Notes under the pieces: generated by a model
Databases searched by the model: none
Told to the model about the DNA's origin: nothing
The model's input: only the letters and a program-made list of their open reading frames with translations
Translations under genes and position numbers: made by a program
Origin: Crenothrix sp043729335
Lineage (GTDB): Bacteria > Pseudomonadota > Gammaproteobacteria > Methylococcales > Methylomonadaceae
Length of the DNA: 64,000 bases
Reading direction: 5' to 3'
NCBI RefSeq assembly: GCF_043729335.1
Contig: NZ_JAYTLQ010000054.1
Coordinates: 62,001-126,000, forward strand
In this document: positions 17,312 through 26,943 of the stretch, piece by piece
Layout: every line of letters starts with the position of its first letter
Numbering within the stretch: the first letter of the stretch is position 1

Positions 17312-17337
17312 GACCTAATCTTTGCTGGGATTAGGTC
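17312..17337 (-). terminator. Possible terminator of the minus-strand polysaccharide genes
   Basis: A 9-bp stem (GACCTAATC and GATTAGGTC) with an eight-base loop lies about 110 bases beyond the stop of the acyltransferase gene. On the minus strand the stem is followed by a T-rich, interrupted tract (TATTTGTTT). Confidence 0.45.
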
Positions 17338-17446
17338 ATGGGAAATAGAGATTGTTAACGTAGAAACGCAAGATTTTGCGTCTCTACCAGGGTGATGAGC
17401 TACGAGGGCTTATTTAAATGAAATTTGAAAGATAAAAAACTGATTA

Positions 17447-18598
17447 CTACTGGCGTATTTTGCCTAAAAAAGTCCGTGCATTCTGTGCAACTTTCCATAA
17501 AGCAGGTGTTTGTTTGATTTTGCGTTTGAGCAGACGACTGGTTTTAAAAGCCCAGGCATAAGACAACCCCAATAACGTTTTGCCTTCATAATAGTCGTAT
17601 AACTTTAATTCCTGATCACACCACTGATCTTTATACGGTTCGTCACCAATAGTAAAGTCATAGATTTCAATGCCATTATCGATGCACCATTCAAACAAAT
17701 GCCACATCAACAAACCGCCCGGAGCGTATTTGGTTAATTCAGACTGTTCGTAAGTAGGGTATAAATGGTAGAAACGTTTTTTGTAAACCAGACCCCAATG
17801 CGTTGCAATAATTCTGTCATCCAGCATTAAAGCGCTTAAATGTACAAAGCCAAGCGGAATAGCTTGCGCCGACAGGATATTAAAAAAATCACACACTTCC
17901 TTGCTATCAAACAAATTACCCACGCCCATTTCCAGGTAACTGCGTACTTTTTGAGCAATCATTTCCGCAAGAAAACGTTGTATTTGCGTAGAATCGCTTG
18001 CAATAACAAACCCAACTTTTCCGTATTCTTGCAAGCGCCGGTGTTTTCTTTTTTCAGTGGACAGCGATTTACTGCTGCGCTTAGCTTTTAAGAAACCATC
18101 AAACTGCGTACCCAAATAGGTAAAATGGGCATTGCTGGCGGTAGGAATACACGCAAGCGACACAAATGGATTGAGCTGTGTGCCGATATCTTTGGGCATT
18201 TTTTCAAACACAATAGCATCATACGCAGGTAAAACAGCTTGAATATCTTGCCAAACTCGGTGGAAAAAATCCGGTGTAAAATTTTCTGATAAATGAGGGT
18301 TCAATAAAGGACCATGATAGTCAGAAACCGTACCACCCAGCCAAACAAGACAATTTACGCCCTGGCGTTTTTCAATACCCAAAGGTAAAAGCATAACAGG
18401 CTGGCCAACAGGAAACTCAATAACGACAAGACACGCTTGACAGCTTGATGCGACACCAACAGTGTTATGCCACTGTTTTAACCAGTCAAAATTTTGAAAA
18501 GCGGTGTTTTCACTGTACTCTTCAAAGGATCGCCATACGGCTTCTATTTCATCAAACGAATTATAAATTAAGGTATTGATATTTTCAGTAGATAACAA
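17447..18598 (-). CDS. CelD/FemAB-like GNAT acyltransferase
   Basis: A 383-residue cytoplasmic protein of the CelD (BcsL) / FemAB-related acyltransferase type, common in exopolysaccharide clusters. The N-terminal part contains TAFQNFDWLKQWHNT; the second GNAT half contains KRSSKSLSTEKRKHRRLQEYG and the ending DNGIEIYDFTIGDEPYKDQWCDQ, a motif shared by this family. It probably transfers an acyl or aminoacyl group to a sugar intermediate. The start appears to be TTG (18596-18598) with AGGGA upstream, since no in-frame ATG occurs nearby. It follows the GT4 gene by 49 bases on the same strand. Confidence 0.75.
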   Translation of the reverse strand: MLSTENINTLIYNSFDEIEAVWRSFEEYSENTAFQNFDWLKQWHNTVGVASSCQACLVVIEFPVGQPVMLLPLGIEKRQGVNCLVWLGGTVSDYHGPLLNPHLSENFTPDFFHRVWQDIQAVLPAYDAIVFEKMPKDIGTQLNPFVSLACIPTASNAHFTYLGTQFDGFLKAKRSSKSLSTEKRKHRRLQEYGKVGFVIASDSTQIQRFLAEMIAQKVRSYLEMGVGNLFDSKEVCDFFNILSAQAIPLGFVHLSALMLDDRIIATHWGLVYKKRFYHLYPTYEQSELTKYAPGGLLMWHLFEWCIDNGIEIYDFTIGDEPYKDQWCDQELKLYDYYEGKTLLGLSYAWAFKTSRLLKRKIKQTPALWKVAQNARTFLGKIRQ

Positions 18599-18647
18599 CG
18601 TTCCCTGCCAATTTTATGTTATTGATTAATATTTGTTATTACTGAAC

Positions 18648-19787
18648 TTATACTATTACTTGGCTATTTTCTGACAATTCCGTAGGAAAAGACAATAATT
18701 CATTATAAAAGCCAACAATATGTCCAACCATCGTAGAAAACCTAAAATGAGTATACACATGATCATGTAATGAGTCTGCTAAACTTTCAGCACTGTCATG
18801 GTCATCAAGTACCCGCTGCATGGCTTTTGCCAACTCATTAGCATCGCCCGCCGGCAGTAGCTGATAAGCATGGGGACCAAATATTTCCGGAATGCCGCCT
18901 ACATTGGTAGTCAACAACGGCACTCTCGCCGCAGCAGTTTCCAAGACAATATAAGGGAATGACTCTGCCAAAGACGGCACCACCACACAACGCGCATTAA
19001 CAAAAGCTTTGGTCGCGGGAAAAATGGGTGAATGAAAAGTGACTTTATTTGTCAGCCCTAGCACTTGCACACGATTCCTAAAAAACTCCTCGTCTGGCCC
19101 CGACCCAAAAACCGACAAACTGACATCAGGCTCTTTAATCAGCGCAAGGGCTTGCAATAAAACATCCAAACCCTTCAGCTTTCTTATTTCACCCACAAAC
19201 ACAAATTTATTTTCGGGTGTGGTACGAGAAACACCATCAAACTCATGGTCGCGCAGACCGTTGTGAACCACACGGTGCGCACAAGAAAAGCCGCCTACTT
19301 TACCGCGATAAGTTTCAGCACTGGTTTTACTATCAAAAATAATGCCATCAGTAAATTTTTTTAAAACGCGTTCTAAGGTCAGATAAAACATCCCGGTCGG
19401 GGTAGTAATGGAATAATGCATGGAGCCACCGTGTGGCGTGTAAATCGCCTTGGAACTCAACATTTTTGCCAGAATACGTCCATAAGCACCACCTTTAGCA
19501 CCATGTCCATGAACGACATCAATATTTTCTCCGGCACACAGTTTTGGAATATCGCGTAAAACCTTAACATCCGAAAAGCCAATATGTCGGCTCATGGGAA
19601 TGCGATGCACCCCTAAAGTACAAATTGATTGCAGTGCCTCTAGCTTGCTTGCAGCGCTGTCTCCACCGGTTGACGCATCGCAGATTATGCCTACCTTATA
19701 ACCTAACCTTGCCTGTTCTTCGGCAAGATCACAAACGTGACGAAACAAACCACCAACAGGCGAACGAAACACATGTAAAATATTCAT
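18648..19787 (-). CDS. Family 4 glycosyltransferase
   Basis: A 379-residue retaining glycosyltransferase of the GT-B fold. The N-terminal domain has the glycine-rich SPVGGLFRHVCDLAEEQ segment and HGHGAKGGAYGRIL. The C-terminal donor-binding domain has FVGEIRKLKGLDVLLQAL and the E-x7-E pattern in ESFPYIVLETAAA. This is typical of enzymes that add a sugar from a nucleotide donor to a lipid-linked oligosaccharide at the inner membrane. Donor and acceptor cannot be told. It lies between the WcaJ-type initiator and the CelD-like gene, consistent with one polysaccharide pathway. Confidence 0.87.
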   Translation of the reverse strand: MNILHVFRSPVGGLFRHVCDLAEEQARLGYKVGIICDASTGGDSAASKLEALQSICTLGVHRIPMSRHIGFSDVKVLRDIPKLCAGENIDVVHGHGAKGGAYGRILAKMLSSKAIYTPHGGSMHYSITTPTGMFYLTLERVLKKFTDGIIFDSKTSAETYRGKVGGFSCAHRVVHNGLRDHEFDGVSRTTPENKFVFVGEIRKLKGLDVLLQALALIKEPDVSLSVFGSGPDEEFFRNRVQVLGLTNKVTFHSPIFPATKAFVNARCVVVPSLAESFPYIVLETAAARVPLLTTNVGGIPEIFGPHAYQLLPAGDANELAKAMQRVLDDHDSAESLADSLHDHVYTHFRFSTMVGHIVGFYNELLSFPTELSENSQVIV

Positions 19788-19971
19788 CTAATTACAGTCC
19801 TTATTAAGTGGCTATGGTAAAAAAAAATTTAAACTTATAACAATTAATACATTAAAAAACATATTCTTGCAAAATAAAAATCACTTTAAGTAAATTATAG
19901 TAAGTGCATGTTATAAAATAATTATGACATCATCATTACTTAAATATTGAATTCATAAAAACCTAAAGTCC

Positions 19972-21426
19972 TTAATAGGCATTTTTTTGGTTAAGAACCA
20001 CAAAGACAGTACGGAAAATAATGAAGAAATCTAAAAAAAGTGACCAATTTTTAATGTAGTCAATATCATATTCAACGCGCTTCAGTATTTTTTCTTCCGT
20101 ATCGGTTTCACCGCGCCAACCGTTAACCTGAGCCCACCCTGTTACCCCGGGTTTAACTTTATGTCTTTCAGCGTAACCCGCCACTGCCACTTCATACAAT
20201 TTACCTTCTGCACTGGCCGAAAGCGCATGAGGACGAGGCCCTACAATGGACATTTCTCCTTTGAGTACATTGAAAAATTGTGGTATTTCATCAAGACTGG
20301 AACGCCGTAAAAAAGCCCCTAGTCTGGTAACTCTAGGATCATCACGGGTCACTAATTTTTTGGCATCAATGTCTGCTTGGTTAACATACATTGAACGAAA
20401 TTTATAAACTTCAATTAGCCTGTTGTTGTAGCCGTAACGTTTTTGCTTGAAAAAAACAGGCCCCGGACTATCGATTTTAATCATGATGCTAATCAATAAA
20501 TACACAGGTAAAAGCAATACACAGAAAAACAGCCCTAACAACCGGTCTTCAGCGAATTTAATCAAATATTCCCAATCAGACAATGGTTTATTTAAAATTT
20601 CTAGTGTTGGGATACCATTAAAATATTCAACTTTGTTATTAACATAGCTACTCATAGAAACACTGGGGATCAACCTGACAGGTACCGGCAACAGTTTAAG
20701 TTTCATACTGATTTCTTCTATGCGTGCACGAGCATCCAGAGGCAAGATAACAAAAACTTCATAGCAGCGGTTATCACGGACATAACGCACCAGCTCATCA
20801 ATATTACCCACAACAGGGCTACCATTCACTGTAGCGGGTGTACGTCCCAATCGATCATCGAAGAGACCGGTCACTTTCACCCAAGGGCTTTTATCATTTT
20901 GCACGGCATCCATAAATTCGCCGGTAAAACCATTTACACCAAAAATCACAATCTGGCGAATTAAATGCCCATTAACCGCCAGTAATTTAAGAAAATAGTA
21001 AATACTGGCTCTTTCCACACAAAGTGCAATTACCGTAACAATTCCCCAGACCAGCAACCACTGCTGAGAGAAAGCCGACACATTAAACGAACACAACATA
21101 ACCACGAAAAAGATCAGGGTTGTGCTTCTAAGTATGCCAACCATTTTTTTGTCTTTTTCGATCGCATCAGCAGTCGAATTAAAATCGTACAAGTTTGAAA
21201 TATAAAACAAACCAATCAATGACAACGACACCAACATAATTAACAACTGGTGTGTTAAATAATTGTCAATATCACCATGAAAAACAAATACGCAGGTAAA
21301 CATGCCGCTTAACCATACAATTATTCCTTCCATTGCCATTAAACAACTTATCGCTACTTTGCCAGAAACTGTATTGCAGTTAAAGTATTTGATAATATTA
21401 AAATAAGACAAAAATTTTTTTAACAT
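19972..21426 (-). CDS. wcaJ: Undecaprenyl-phosphate sugar phosphotransferase (WcaJ type)
   Basis: This enzyme starts a polysaccharide repeat unit by moving a hexose-1-phosphate from a UDP-sugar to undecaprenyl phosphate. Four hydrophobic segments lie in the first 150 residues, then a CoA-binding-like Rossmann domain (IVIFGVNGFTGEFMDAV), a fifth membrane segment, and the C-terminal bacterial sugar transferase domain with YKFRSMY, SLDEIPQFFNVLKGEMSIVGPRPHA and KPGVTGWAQVNGWRG. The ATG at 21424-21426 is given; an in-frame TTG seven codons upstream (21447) is possible, and neither has a good ribosome site. Length is about 484 residues, normal for the family. Confidence 0.9.
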   Translation of the reverse strand: MLKKFLSYFNIIKYFNCNTVSGKVAISCLMAMEGIIVWLSGMFTCVFVFHGDIDNYLTHQLLIMLVSLSLIGLFYISNLYDFNSTADAIEKDKKMVGILRSTTLIFFVVMLCSFNVSAFSQQWLLVWGIVTVIALCVERASIYYFLKLLAVNGHLIRQIVIFGVNGFTGEFMDAVQNDKSPWVKVTGLFDDRLGRTPATVNGSPVVGNIDELVRYVRDNRCYEVFVILPLDARARIEEISMKLKLLPVPVRLIPSVSMSSYVNNKVEYFNGIPTLEILNKPLSDWEYLIKFAEDRLLGLFFCVLLLPVYLLISIMIKIDSPGPVFFKQKRYGYNNRLIEVYKFRSMYVNQADIDAKKLVTRDDPRVTRLGAFLRRSSLDEIPQFFNVLKGEMSIVGPRPHALSASAEGKLYEVAVAGYAERHKVKPGVTGWAQVNGWRGETDTEEKILKRVEYDIDYIKNWSLFLDFFIIFRTVFVVLNQKNAY

Positions 21427-22689
21427 CCTTTGATTTACCCACGGCAAACTTAGTGCGCTTGTTGTCAGCTAAGTATGAAACATAACTATTTAGTATGTAA
21501 GCGTCATCGGTTATCAAATCGCCACCGCTTATTACCAGCCGGAACCGCCTTAATTAACAACACACTCGATTCAAAATGTAAAATTACTGAACAAAAATTA
21601 CTCTCTATATTACAATCTATCGACTTTGAATTGCGTCAAATAACGTTTCTTACTATTAATATTCAATTTACCGCAAAATATATATACAGAAGCTGAGTTA
21701 GACGAAATACTGATTTTGATAAATTTTTATACATCACTTTTAAAGCGATTAATAGATCAAGAAGAACAGCAACACAATTAACTACAAGCACTTTTCAAGC
21801 CAATTTCTTTAAAAAAATTATTTTTTATAAAAAACCATTGATAATTAAGATTTTTTTTAGTGGCATCGGTAGGTTTCCTAATAAATAGATGAGCCGCCGT
21901 TTAAATGAATGTAAAGTAAATCAACATTATAAAAAATAAGCCTGTAACGCGTTTACCGATAGCGATGTAAAAAACAGCTAAATTTCTTATAAGACATAAT
22001 TAAAAAAAATCACGTATTTTTTACATTATTATTCTAAAAAGCCTTCTACATCAAGGTAAAAAAGCACTGTTTTATGCCAGCTTAGCATAATAGTTGTAAA
22101 ATAATTAATCAAACCAACCTTATAAACCACCACACCACCCATTGAGAGGCAAGCATCTGCACTTGTAAGCTTTTTCCTATGCTATTAAGTGCTTAAAGCA
22201 TTCGCCTAATCATTAAAAATAGTGTCTGTTAACCTGACACCTATGGCCGCGTACATGGCTTAAACTTCTTAACCATTGCATTTATCTAGCCCTTAACATT
22301 CCAGCCCCTCGCGTGACACGCATGAAATCCTTTTTTCTAAGTACCCTACAAATCCAAATACCTAGTACTCCAGTGTAAACTTTATAGACACTAGCACAAT
22401 ACGTAAAAATAATACCGCACCAGTAAGCTATACTCATCATAAATGTGAAATATTACCTTTCTAATTTTAATAGCCAACTATAAAATGACTGGTATACAAC
22501 TTGCTTCCCAGTAAAGTTAGCGTAATCATTCAGCCCCCCTCTTTGAAAAAGAGGGGTTAGGGGAGATTTTTAAATAGCCCTCGATCCCCCCTTTTTCAAA
22601 GGGGAGGTGAATACTTACAAGTTAGCTTTTTCTGTTCGGTAGCGAAGCCACCCTAATTGCTATAAATTCCAGCCAGAGGTAACAATCTC
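21427..22689. other. Long AT-rich intergenic region with possible gene remnant
   Basis: Over 1.2 kb between two divergent polysaccharide genes. At about 21475-21777, two overlapping plus-strand frames read like one broken gene: the first carries ITEQKLLSILQSIDFELR, the second ELDEILILINFYTSLLKRL and ends at 21777. Neither is convincing alone. The rest (21780-22530) is very AT-rich with no ORF or strong hairpin. The dispersed repeat at 22532-22612 follows. Promoters of both flanking genes should lie here. Confidence 0.4.
22532..22612. repeat. Dispersed CCCTCTTTGAAAAAGAGG repeat, copy 2 (long form)
   Basis: CCCCCTCTTTGAAAAAGAGGGG is followed by TTAGGGGAGATTTTT, then TCGATCCCCCCTTTTTC and AAAGGGGAGGTGAATAC. 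The two halves are inverted relative to each other and each has its own hairpin, so the element is a nested palindrome. It lies about 80 bases before the deacetylase start codon. Shorter relatives are at 13094 and 25070. Confidence 0.75.
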
Positions 22690-23745
22690 ATGAGCGCAAA
22701 AACTTTAATAGCCCGTACCTTATTGGATGGACTGTATTACACTAATGCCTATCGCCTCTTAGAGGACAAATATAAAGGAGTCGGTGTTATCCTCACTTTG
22801 CACCATGTTGTAAAGGCCGAGAATTCCAGCCCTTTTAACATTAATCGACTGTTAGAAATTACCCCTGAATTTTTAGAGCAAACCATACAGCAGGTCATTG
22901 CTCTAGGCTACGATATTGTTTCGCTTGATGAAATGCGCCAACGATTGATTAACCAACAATTTAGCCGGCGCTTTATTTGCTTTACGCTAGATGATGGCTA
23001 CATTGACAACTATCAATATGCCTTTCCTATCTTTAAAAAATATAATATCCCTTTCACCATCTACGTCACCACCGGCATTACCGAAGGAACAGCCATACTT
23101 TGGTGGCGCTGTTTAGAAAAGATCATTCTTCAAGAAAATCAGATTGATCTGGAAATGAACGGTAGGAACGAGTGTTTTGAAAGCAAATCTTTGTCGCAAA
23201 AGAAAATTGTTTTTGACAAGCTCTACTGGTATCTACGCAACATGCCACTTAAGCAGCAGCACACTGTTATATTGGCTTTAGCGACAAAATATCGATTATC
23301 CGTTGAAGAGTTGTGCTTGAATTGTGCAATGTCGTGGGACATGCTTAAAGAGATTTCACAAAATCCGTTAGCGACTATTGGTACACACACGGCAAACCAT
23401 TTAGCTCTGGCTAAACTGCCCGTTGAAGACGTAAAAAATGAAGTGACTGTGTGCCGCGATAAACTCAGCCAACACCTACAAATTGATGCTGACCATTTTT
23501 GCTATCCTTACGGCGACGGATCATCCGCCGATACGCGGGAGTTTAAAATTATTGAAGACCTGGGATTTAAAACCGCGACTACAACCCGCAAGCAAGTCAT
23601 TCGTGCAGACCACAACAACCATCTGTTCGCGCTACCCAGAATTCCTTTAAATGGCCATTACCAACAGCAACGTTATGTACAACTGCTTTTAAGCGGTGTC
23701 CCTACCGGCTTATGGGAAAGTGCCAAGCAATTTATTAAGCGCTAA
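22690..23745 (+). CDS. Polysaccharide deacetylase (NodB-homology, CE4)
   Basis: A 351-residue CE4-type deacetylase. The NodB motifs are present: TLDDGY near residue 98 (catalytic and metal aspartates), THTANH near 236 (metal histidines in HxxxH), and FCYPYGDG near 273. There is no signal peptide; the N-terminus is amphipathic, so a cytoplasmic or membrane-associated position is likely, as for several exosortase-associated deacetylases. It would remove N-acetyl groups from a hexosamine-containing polymer or precursor. An AGAGG ribosome site precedes the ATG. Its last 11 bases overlap the end of the convergent ATP-grasp gene. Confidence 0.87.
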   Translation: MSAKTLIARTLLDGLYYTNAYRLLEDKYKGVGVILTLHHVVKAENSSPFNINRLLEITPEFLEQTIQQVIALGYDIVSLDEMRQRLINQQFSRRFICFTLDDGYIDNYQYAFPIFKKYNIPFTIYVTTGITEGTAILWWRCLEKIILQENQIDLEMNGRNECFESKSLSQKKIVFDKLYWYLRNMPLKQQHTVILALATKYRLSVEELCLNCAMSWDMLKEISQNPLATIGTHTANHLALAKLPVEDVKNEVTVCRDKLSQHLQIDADHFCYPYGDGSSADTREFKIIEDLGFKTATTTRKQVIRADHNNHLFALPRIPLNGHYQQQRYVQLLLSGVPTGLWESAKQFIKR

Positions 23746-24898
23746 AATTAAGTTTTGACATTAATTTAGCGTAGCCCTTAAAACCAGATTCAACCAGCTT
23801 CGGCATCGGGTCTTTAGCTATAAAATTCAATGCCGAATTATCATAATACATAGCTTTTGTTTTATGACCGATAAACCGCTGATATAAAATAGCCGCCGCT
23901 GCCTCGCCAGTCACATACCGTATAGGTTTGAAATCGGTTTTTGGAATAGTCTGCCCCAAACCCGCCAGACAGCTTAAATAAGGAAAGTTAACACCCGCAC
24001 AAAAAGAACCCAACAAGCTTCCCCAAAACCGTGGATTTATTTCCAGCACTTTTACCTGCTGATCTTCTTCGTCGTAACGCAAGTCAAAATTTGCGACACC
24101 GGTCCAGTTCATTTTAGCGACTAGGCTTTTTATAACATCATAAGCATCAGCATTATCAATAAAATCAGTACCTACATCAGGCTTAAAGCGCACATGGCTA
24201 GCCATAAAACCTTTTTGAATCGTATAGGCTTCTATTTTTCCTTCGCGACATAAAACACTGCAACACATGTCATAGCCCTTAATAAAGGCTTGCACTATAT
24301 ATTCTATCATTATGTTTTCATTGCAAAACTCCAGTAGCTCGGATGGAGTATCAAAAATCTTTATGCCTCTGCCACCAATACCAAGATCACCTATTTGTTG
24401 CGTCGGTTTTAACAAAACAGGAAAATTAAGCGTAGAAAGCTCTTGCTCAAATGCTGGCCCGGGCCGATATAAAATCGTTACTGGGCAAGCAATCTGATGC
24501 TTTTTCAACCATTCAGCCAATAGCCATTTATTAGCGGCAATATCAATAGCTTCAACCGTGGGCACTAGTGCAAGTGCAGTAATGCTTTGCAAAGATGCAC
24601 TATGTGCCGATAGCAAACGAATAGTCTGGGTATCCACGGGCAATACAATATCGGCTTGGGTTTTTTTTACTGCATCATAAATCGCAGTCAACTTGGTCTC
24701 GTCATCATTGCCTTTACAGGAATAACTTAAAAACTGGCGGGTATATCGCGAAAAACGCATGGGATCTTTTGCATTACTGGAAAGCACGTTCAGTTCAATG
24801 CCAGGAACTTGGGCTAAACAGCTTTGAACTGAATAAGCTAACCAGCTTTCCCCATCCGGTATCAGCACCGAAAAAATTTTCTTTTTTGAATTTTTCAT
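23735..24898 (-). CDS. ATP-grasp enzyme, paralogue A
   Basis: A 387-residue ATP-grasp protein. The N-terminal pre-ATP-grasp domain contains FSVLIPDGESWLAYSVQSCLAQ; the ATP-binding part has LLKPTQQIGDLGIGGRGIKIF, IEYIVQAFIKGYDMCCSVLC and the metal-binding VLEINPRFWGSLLG. This is the architecture of carboxylate-amine or carboxylate-thiol ligases. A second copy lies about 500 bases upstream in the same direction, aligning over the full length with the same motifs. The polysaccharide context suggests ligation of an amino acid or acyl group to a sugar or precursor; the substrate is unknown. Gene ends overlap convergently with the deacetylase. Confidence 0.82.
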   Translation of the reverse strand: MKNSKKKIFSVLIPDGESWLAYSVQSCLAQVPGIELNVLSSNAKDPMRFSRYTRQFLSYSCKGNDDETKLTAIYDAVKKTQADIVLPVDTQTIRLLSAHSASLQSITALALVPTVEAIDIAANKWLLAEWLKKHQIACPVTILYRPGPAFEQELSTLNFPVLLKPTQQIGDLGIGGRGIKIFDTPSELLEFCNENIMIEYIVQAFIKGYDMCCSVLCREGKIEAYTIQKGFMASHVRFKPDVGTDFIDNADAYDVIKSLVAKMNWTGVANFDLRYDEEDQQVKVLEINPRFWGSLLGSFCAGVNFPYLSCLAGLGQTIPKTDFKPIRYVTGEAAAAILYQRFIGHKTKAMYYDNSALNFIAKDPMPKLVESGFKGYAKLMSKLNFSA

Positions 24899-24943
24899 TC
24901 TTTTTAATTACCACTAAACAGCCAGAAATACCGGCGTTAGTCA

Positions 24944-24992
24944 TAACGCATTAACTTGATTAAATGATGTGAAGCAAGTTTTTAATGCGTTA
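24944..24992. repeat. Imperfect inverted repeat upstream of ATP-grasp paralogue A
   Basis: TAACGCATTAACTTG and CAAGTTTTTAATGCGTTA pair except for three extra T residues in the right arm, with a 16-base centre. It lies about 45-95 bases before the start codon of the minus-strand gene, in a position suitable for regulation or a leader hairpin. Confidence 0.45.
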
Positions 24993-25069
24993 AAACAGTG
25001 CATCCCGCTTTATTTTTAAAATTATTATATTGGCTACTTTTCGCTTTGGCCCTTAAAAACTTACCACAC

Positions 25070-25105
25070 AGTAAGCATTCACTTTTCCCTTGAAAAAGGG
25101 CGGCT
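25070..25105. repeat. Dispersed CCCTCTTTGAAAAAGAGG repeat, copy 3
   Basis: GTAAGCATTCACTTTTCCC and TTGAAAAAGGGCGGCTGAA match the outer part and the core of the copy at 22532-22612 (GGTGAATAC/GTAAG and TTGAAAAAG). Confidence 0.6.
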
Positions 25106-25393
25106 GAAACAAGTACACCCGACAATCTATTTTCCTCACAAAATTAATTAAGAAATTATCACAAGTTTATCTAAAAATTTCAGAATTAGCTTGCGCTACC
25201 TAACAGTAAGTGTGCTTTCAGAAAGTTAGCGGCTAAAGAAAGGGGCATTAAAGCATGCCACGCCCAACAAAAGAATTGCCGTAATGTAATAGACGGGGAG
25301 TGTAAAGTAAAGGAGACTTTTACAACGTATGGGACATCTTCTAAGCAGTCTACGCTATAGAGATTAAAAATAAGGTGTAAATAGTTAAGCTGA

Positions 25394-26602
25394 TTAGCTT
25401 TTATTTTTTAAATAATGCTGCAATGTATATGTGTTGCTGATATTTAATAAGGACGCGGCCTTACTCAGTGTTTTAGAATAATAAGAAACCACCTTTGGCA
25501 GTGGATCTTTTATCATAAAATCGAGAGCCGAATTATCAAAATACACCTCTGCTGATTTTTTTCCTATACACTGCTGATACCATATCTTTGCCGCCGCACG
25601 TCCATTTACATAACGCAAAGGTTGAAACTTGGTTTTTGGCATAACGCGCTCCAAACCGGCAAGACAGGTTAAATGAGGAAAATTAACACCCGCGTAAAAA
25701 GAACCCAATAAACTTCCCCAAAAACGGGCATTTATTTCGATTACTTTTACCTGTTGATCGTGCTCATCGTAGCGCAAATCAAAATGTGCAATCCCTGTCC
25801 AATTCATTTTTGCCACCAGGGTTTTAACGACCTCATAAGCATTATCATCGTGAAACAGATCAATGCCTGCCGGGGGAGAAAATTGTCCCTGTCCATCCAT
25901 AAAACCTTTTTGGATCGTGTAAGCTTCAATTTTTCCGTCTCGACACAAAACACTGCAATCTATATCGTAGCCATTGATAAACGATTGCACCACGTAATCA
26001 ACTGTTGCATTATCTTTACAAAATTCAAGCACTTCCGACGGCTGTTCAAAAATATGTATTCCTCGTCCGCCACTGCCTAAATCTTCAACTTGTTCAGTAG
26101 GTTTTAATAAAATCGGAAAAGTTAACGCTTGCAATGCTTGTTCAAACTTTTTGTTAGCGCGATACAAAATGGTTTCAGGACAAGGCACGTGATGTTTTTG
26201 CAACCATTTCGCTAATAGCCATTTATTTGATGCAATATCAATGGCTTCAACATCAGGAATTGGCGCAAGAGCCGTTAGCGCCTGTAAAGCTGTTTGATGT
26301 GTTGACAATAAACGCATGGTTTGCGTATCAATCGGCAACACGACATCCACCTTTGCCCTGTCTAACGTCTCGTATATAGCGGCTAGTTTTGCCTCATCGT
26401 CATCTTCATCTTCATTTTGAACATAACTATAAAATTGTCCGGTATTTCTGGAAAATCGCATGGGATCTAAGTTGTTGTTTGAAAGTACAATCACTTCAAC
26501 ACCCGGTATTTGCGCCAAACAACTTTGTACTGAATAGCTCAGCCAGCTTTCCCCATCCGGTATAAGCACCGAAAAAGTGTCTTTTGCTTTTGAATTTTTC
26601 AT
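25394..26602 (-). CDS. ATP-grasp enzyme, paralogue B
   Basis: A 402-residue ATP-grasp protein closely related to the product of 23735-24898. Shared blocks include FSVLIPDGESWLSYSVQSCLAQIPG, IDTQTMRLLS, NKWLLAKWLQKHHVPCPETILYR, LLKPTEQVEDLGSGGRGIHIFE and VIEINARFWGSLLGSFYAGVNFP. Differences are spread along the whole length, and the C-terminus is about 15 residues longer, indicating an old duplication followed by divergence. Active-site glutamate and asparagine (EIN-R) are kept in both, so both should be enzymes. The role is presumably in polysaccharide decoration; the substrate is unknown. Confidence 0.82.
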   Translation of the reverse strand: MKNSKAKDTFSVLIPDGESWLSYSVQSCLAQIPGVEVIVLSNNNLDPMRFSRNTGQFYSYVQNEDEDDDEAKLAAIYETLDRAKVDVVLPIDTQTMRLLSTHQTALQALTALAPIPDVEAIDIASNKWLLAKWLQKHHVPCPETILYRANKKFEQALQALTFPILLKPTEQVEDLGSGGRGIHIFEQPSEVLEFCKDNATVDYVVQSFINGYDIDCSVLCRDGKIEAYTIQKGFMDGQGQFSPPAGIDLFHDDNAYEVVKTLVAKMNWTGIAHFDLRYDEHDQQVKVIEINARFWGSLLGSFYAGVNFPHLTCLAGLERVMPKTKFQPLRYVNGRAAAKIWYQQCIGKKSAEVYFDNSALDFMIKDPLPKVVSYYSKTLSKAASLLNISNTYTLQHYLKNKS

Positions 26603-26943
26603 TGCCTTATCATCAATAAATGAACACCAATAACTGATGGCATCTGGTGTCGCTAATTAAATAGTTAGCCCCAACAAACTGATTTTTAGTATCTTTTAAA
26701 CCTGACCCGAACAGAAACAACATAACTTTTTGTAATTATTCAGTAGGCGGACTTTTAAAATTAAAGATCGCAATCATAATGCGCTCTATTTTAACTACTG
26801 TTTATTTACAGTTTTGAAATAGCACGAAGATCTGCGCGGCCACAGTTCTGATAAAAAATTTAACACATAAAGCTTTATATCTACTTAAATGAACGTCATT
26901 TTTGCAAAACCTTAAGTTTCGCTACAGCATTATCAGCAGCAAT
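26603..26943. other. Intergenic region
   Basis: About 340 AT-rich bases between two minus-strand genes, holding the presumed promoter of ATP-grasp paralogue B. No hairpin, repeat copy or ORF of note was found. Confidence 0.5.

Larger units (their letters stand above)
24899..25393. other. Intergenic region between the two ATP-grasp paralogues
   Basis: About 495 bases. They hold an interrupted inverted repeat at 24944-24992 and one copy of the dispersed GAAAAAGGG repeat (25070-25105). No ORF could be supported. Confidence 0.5.
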
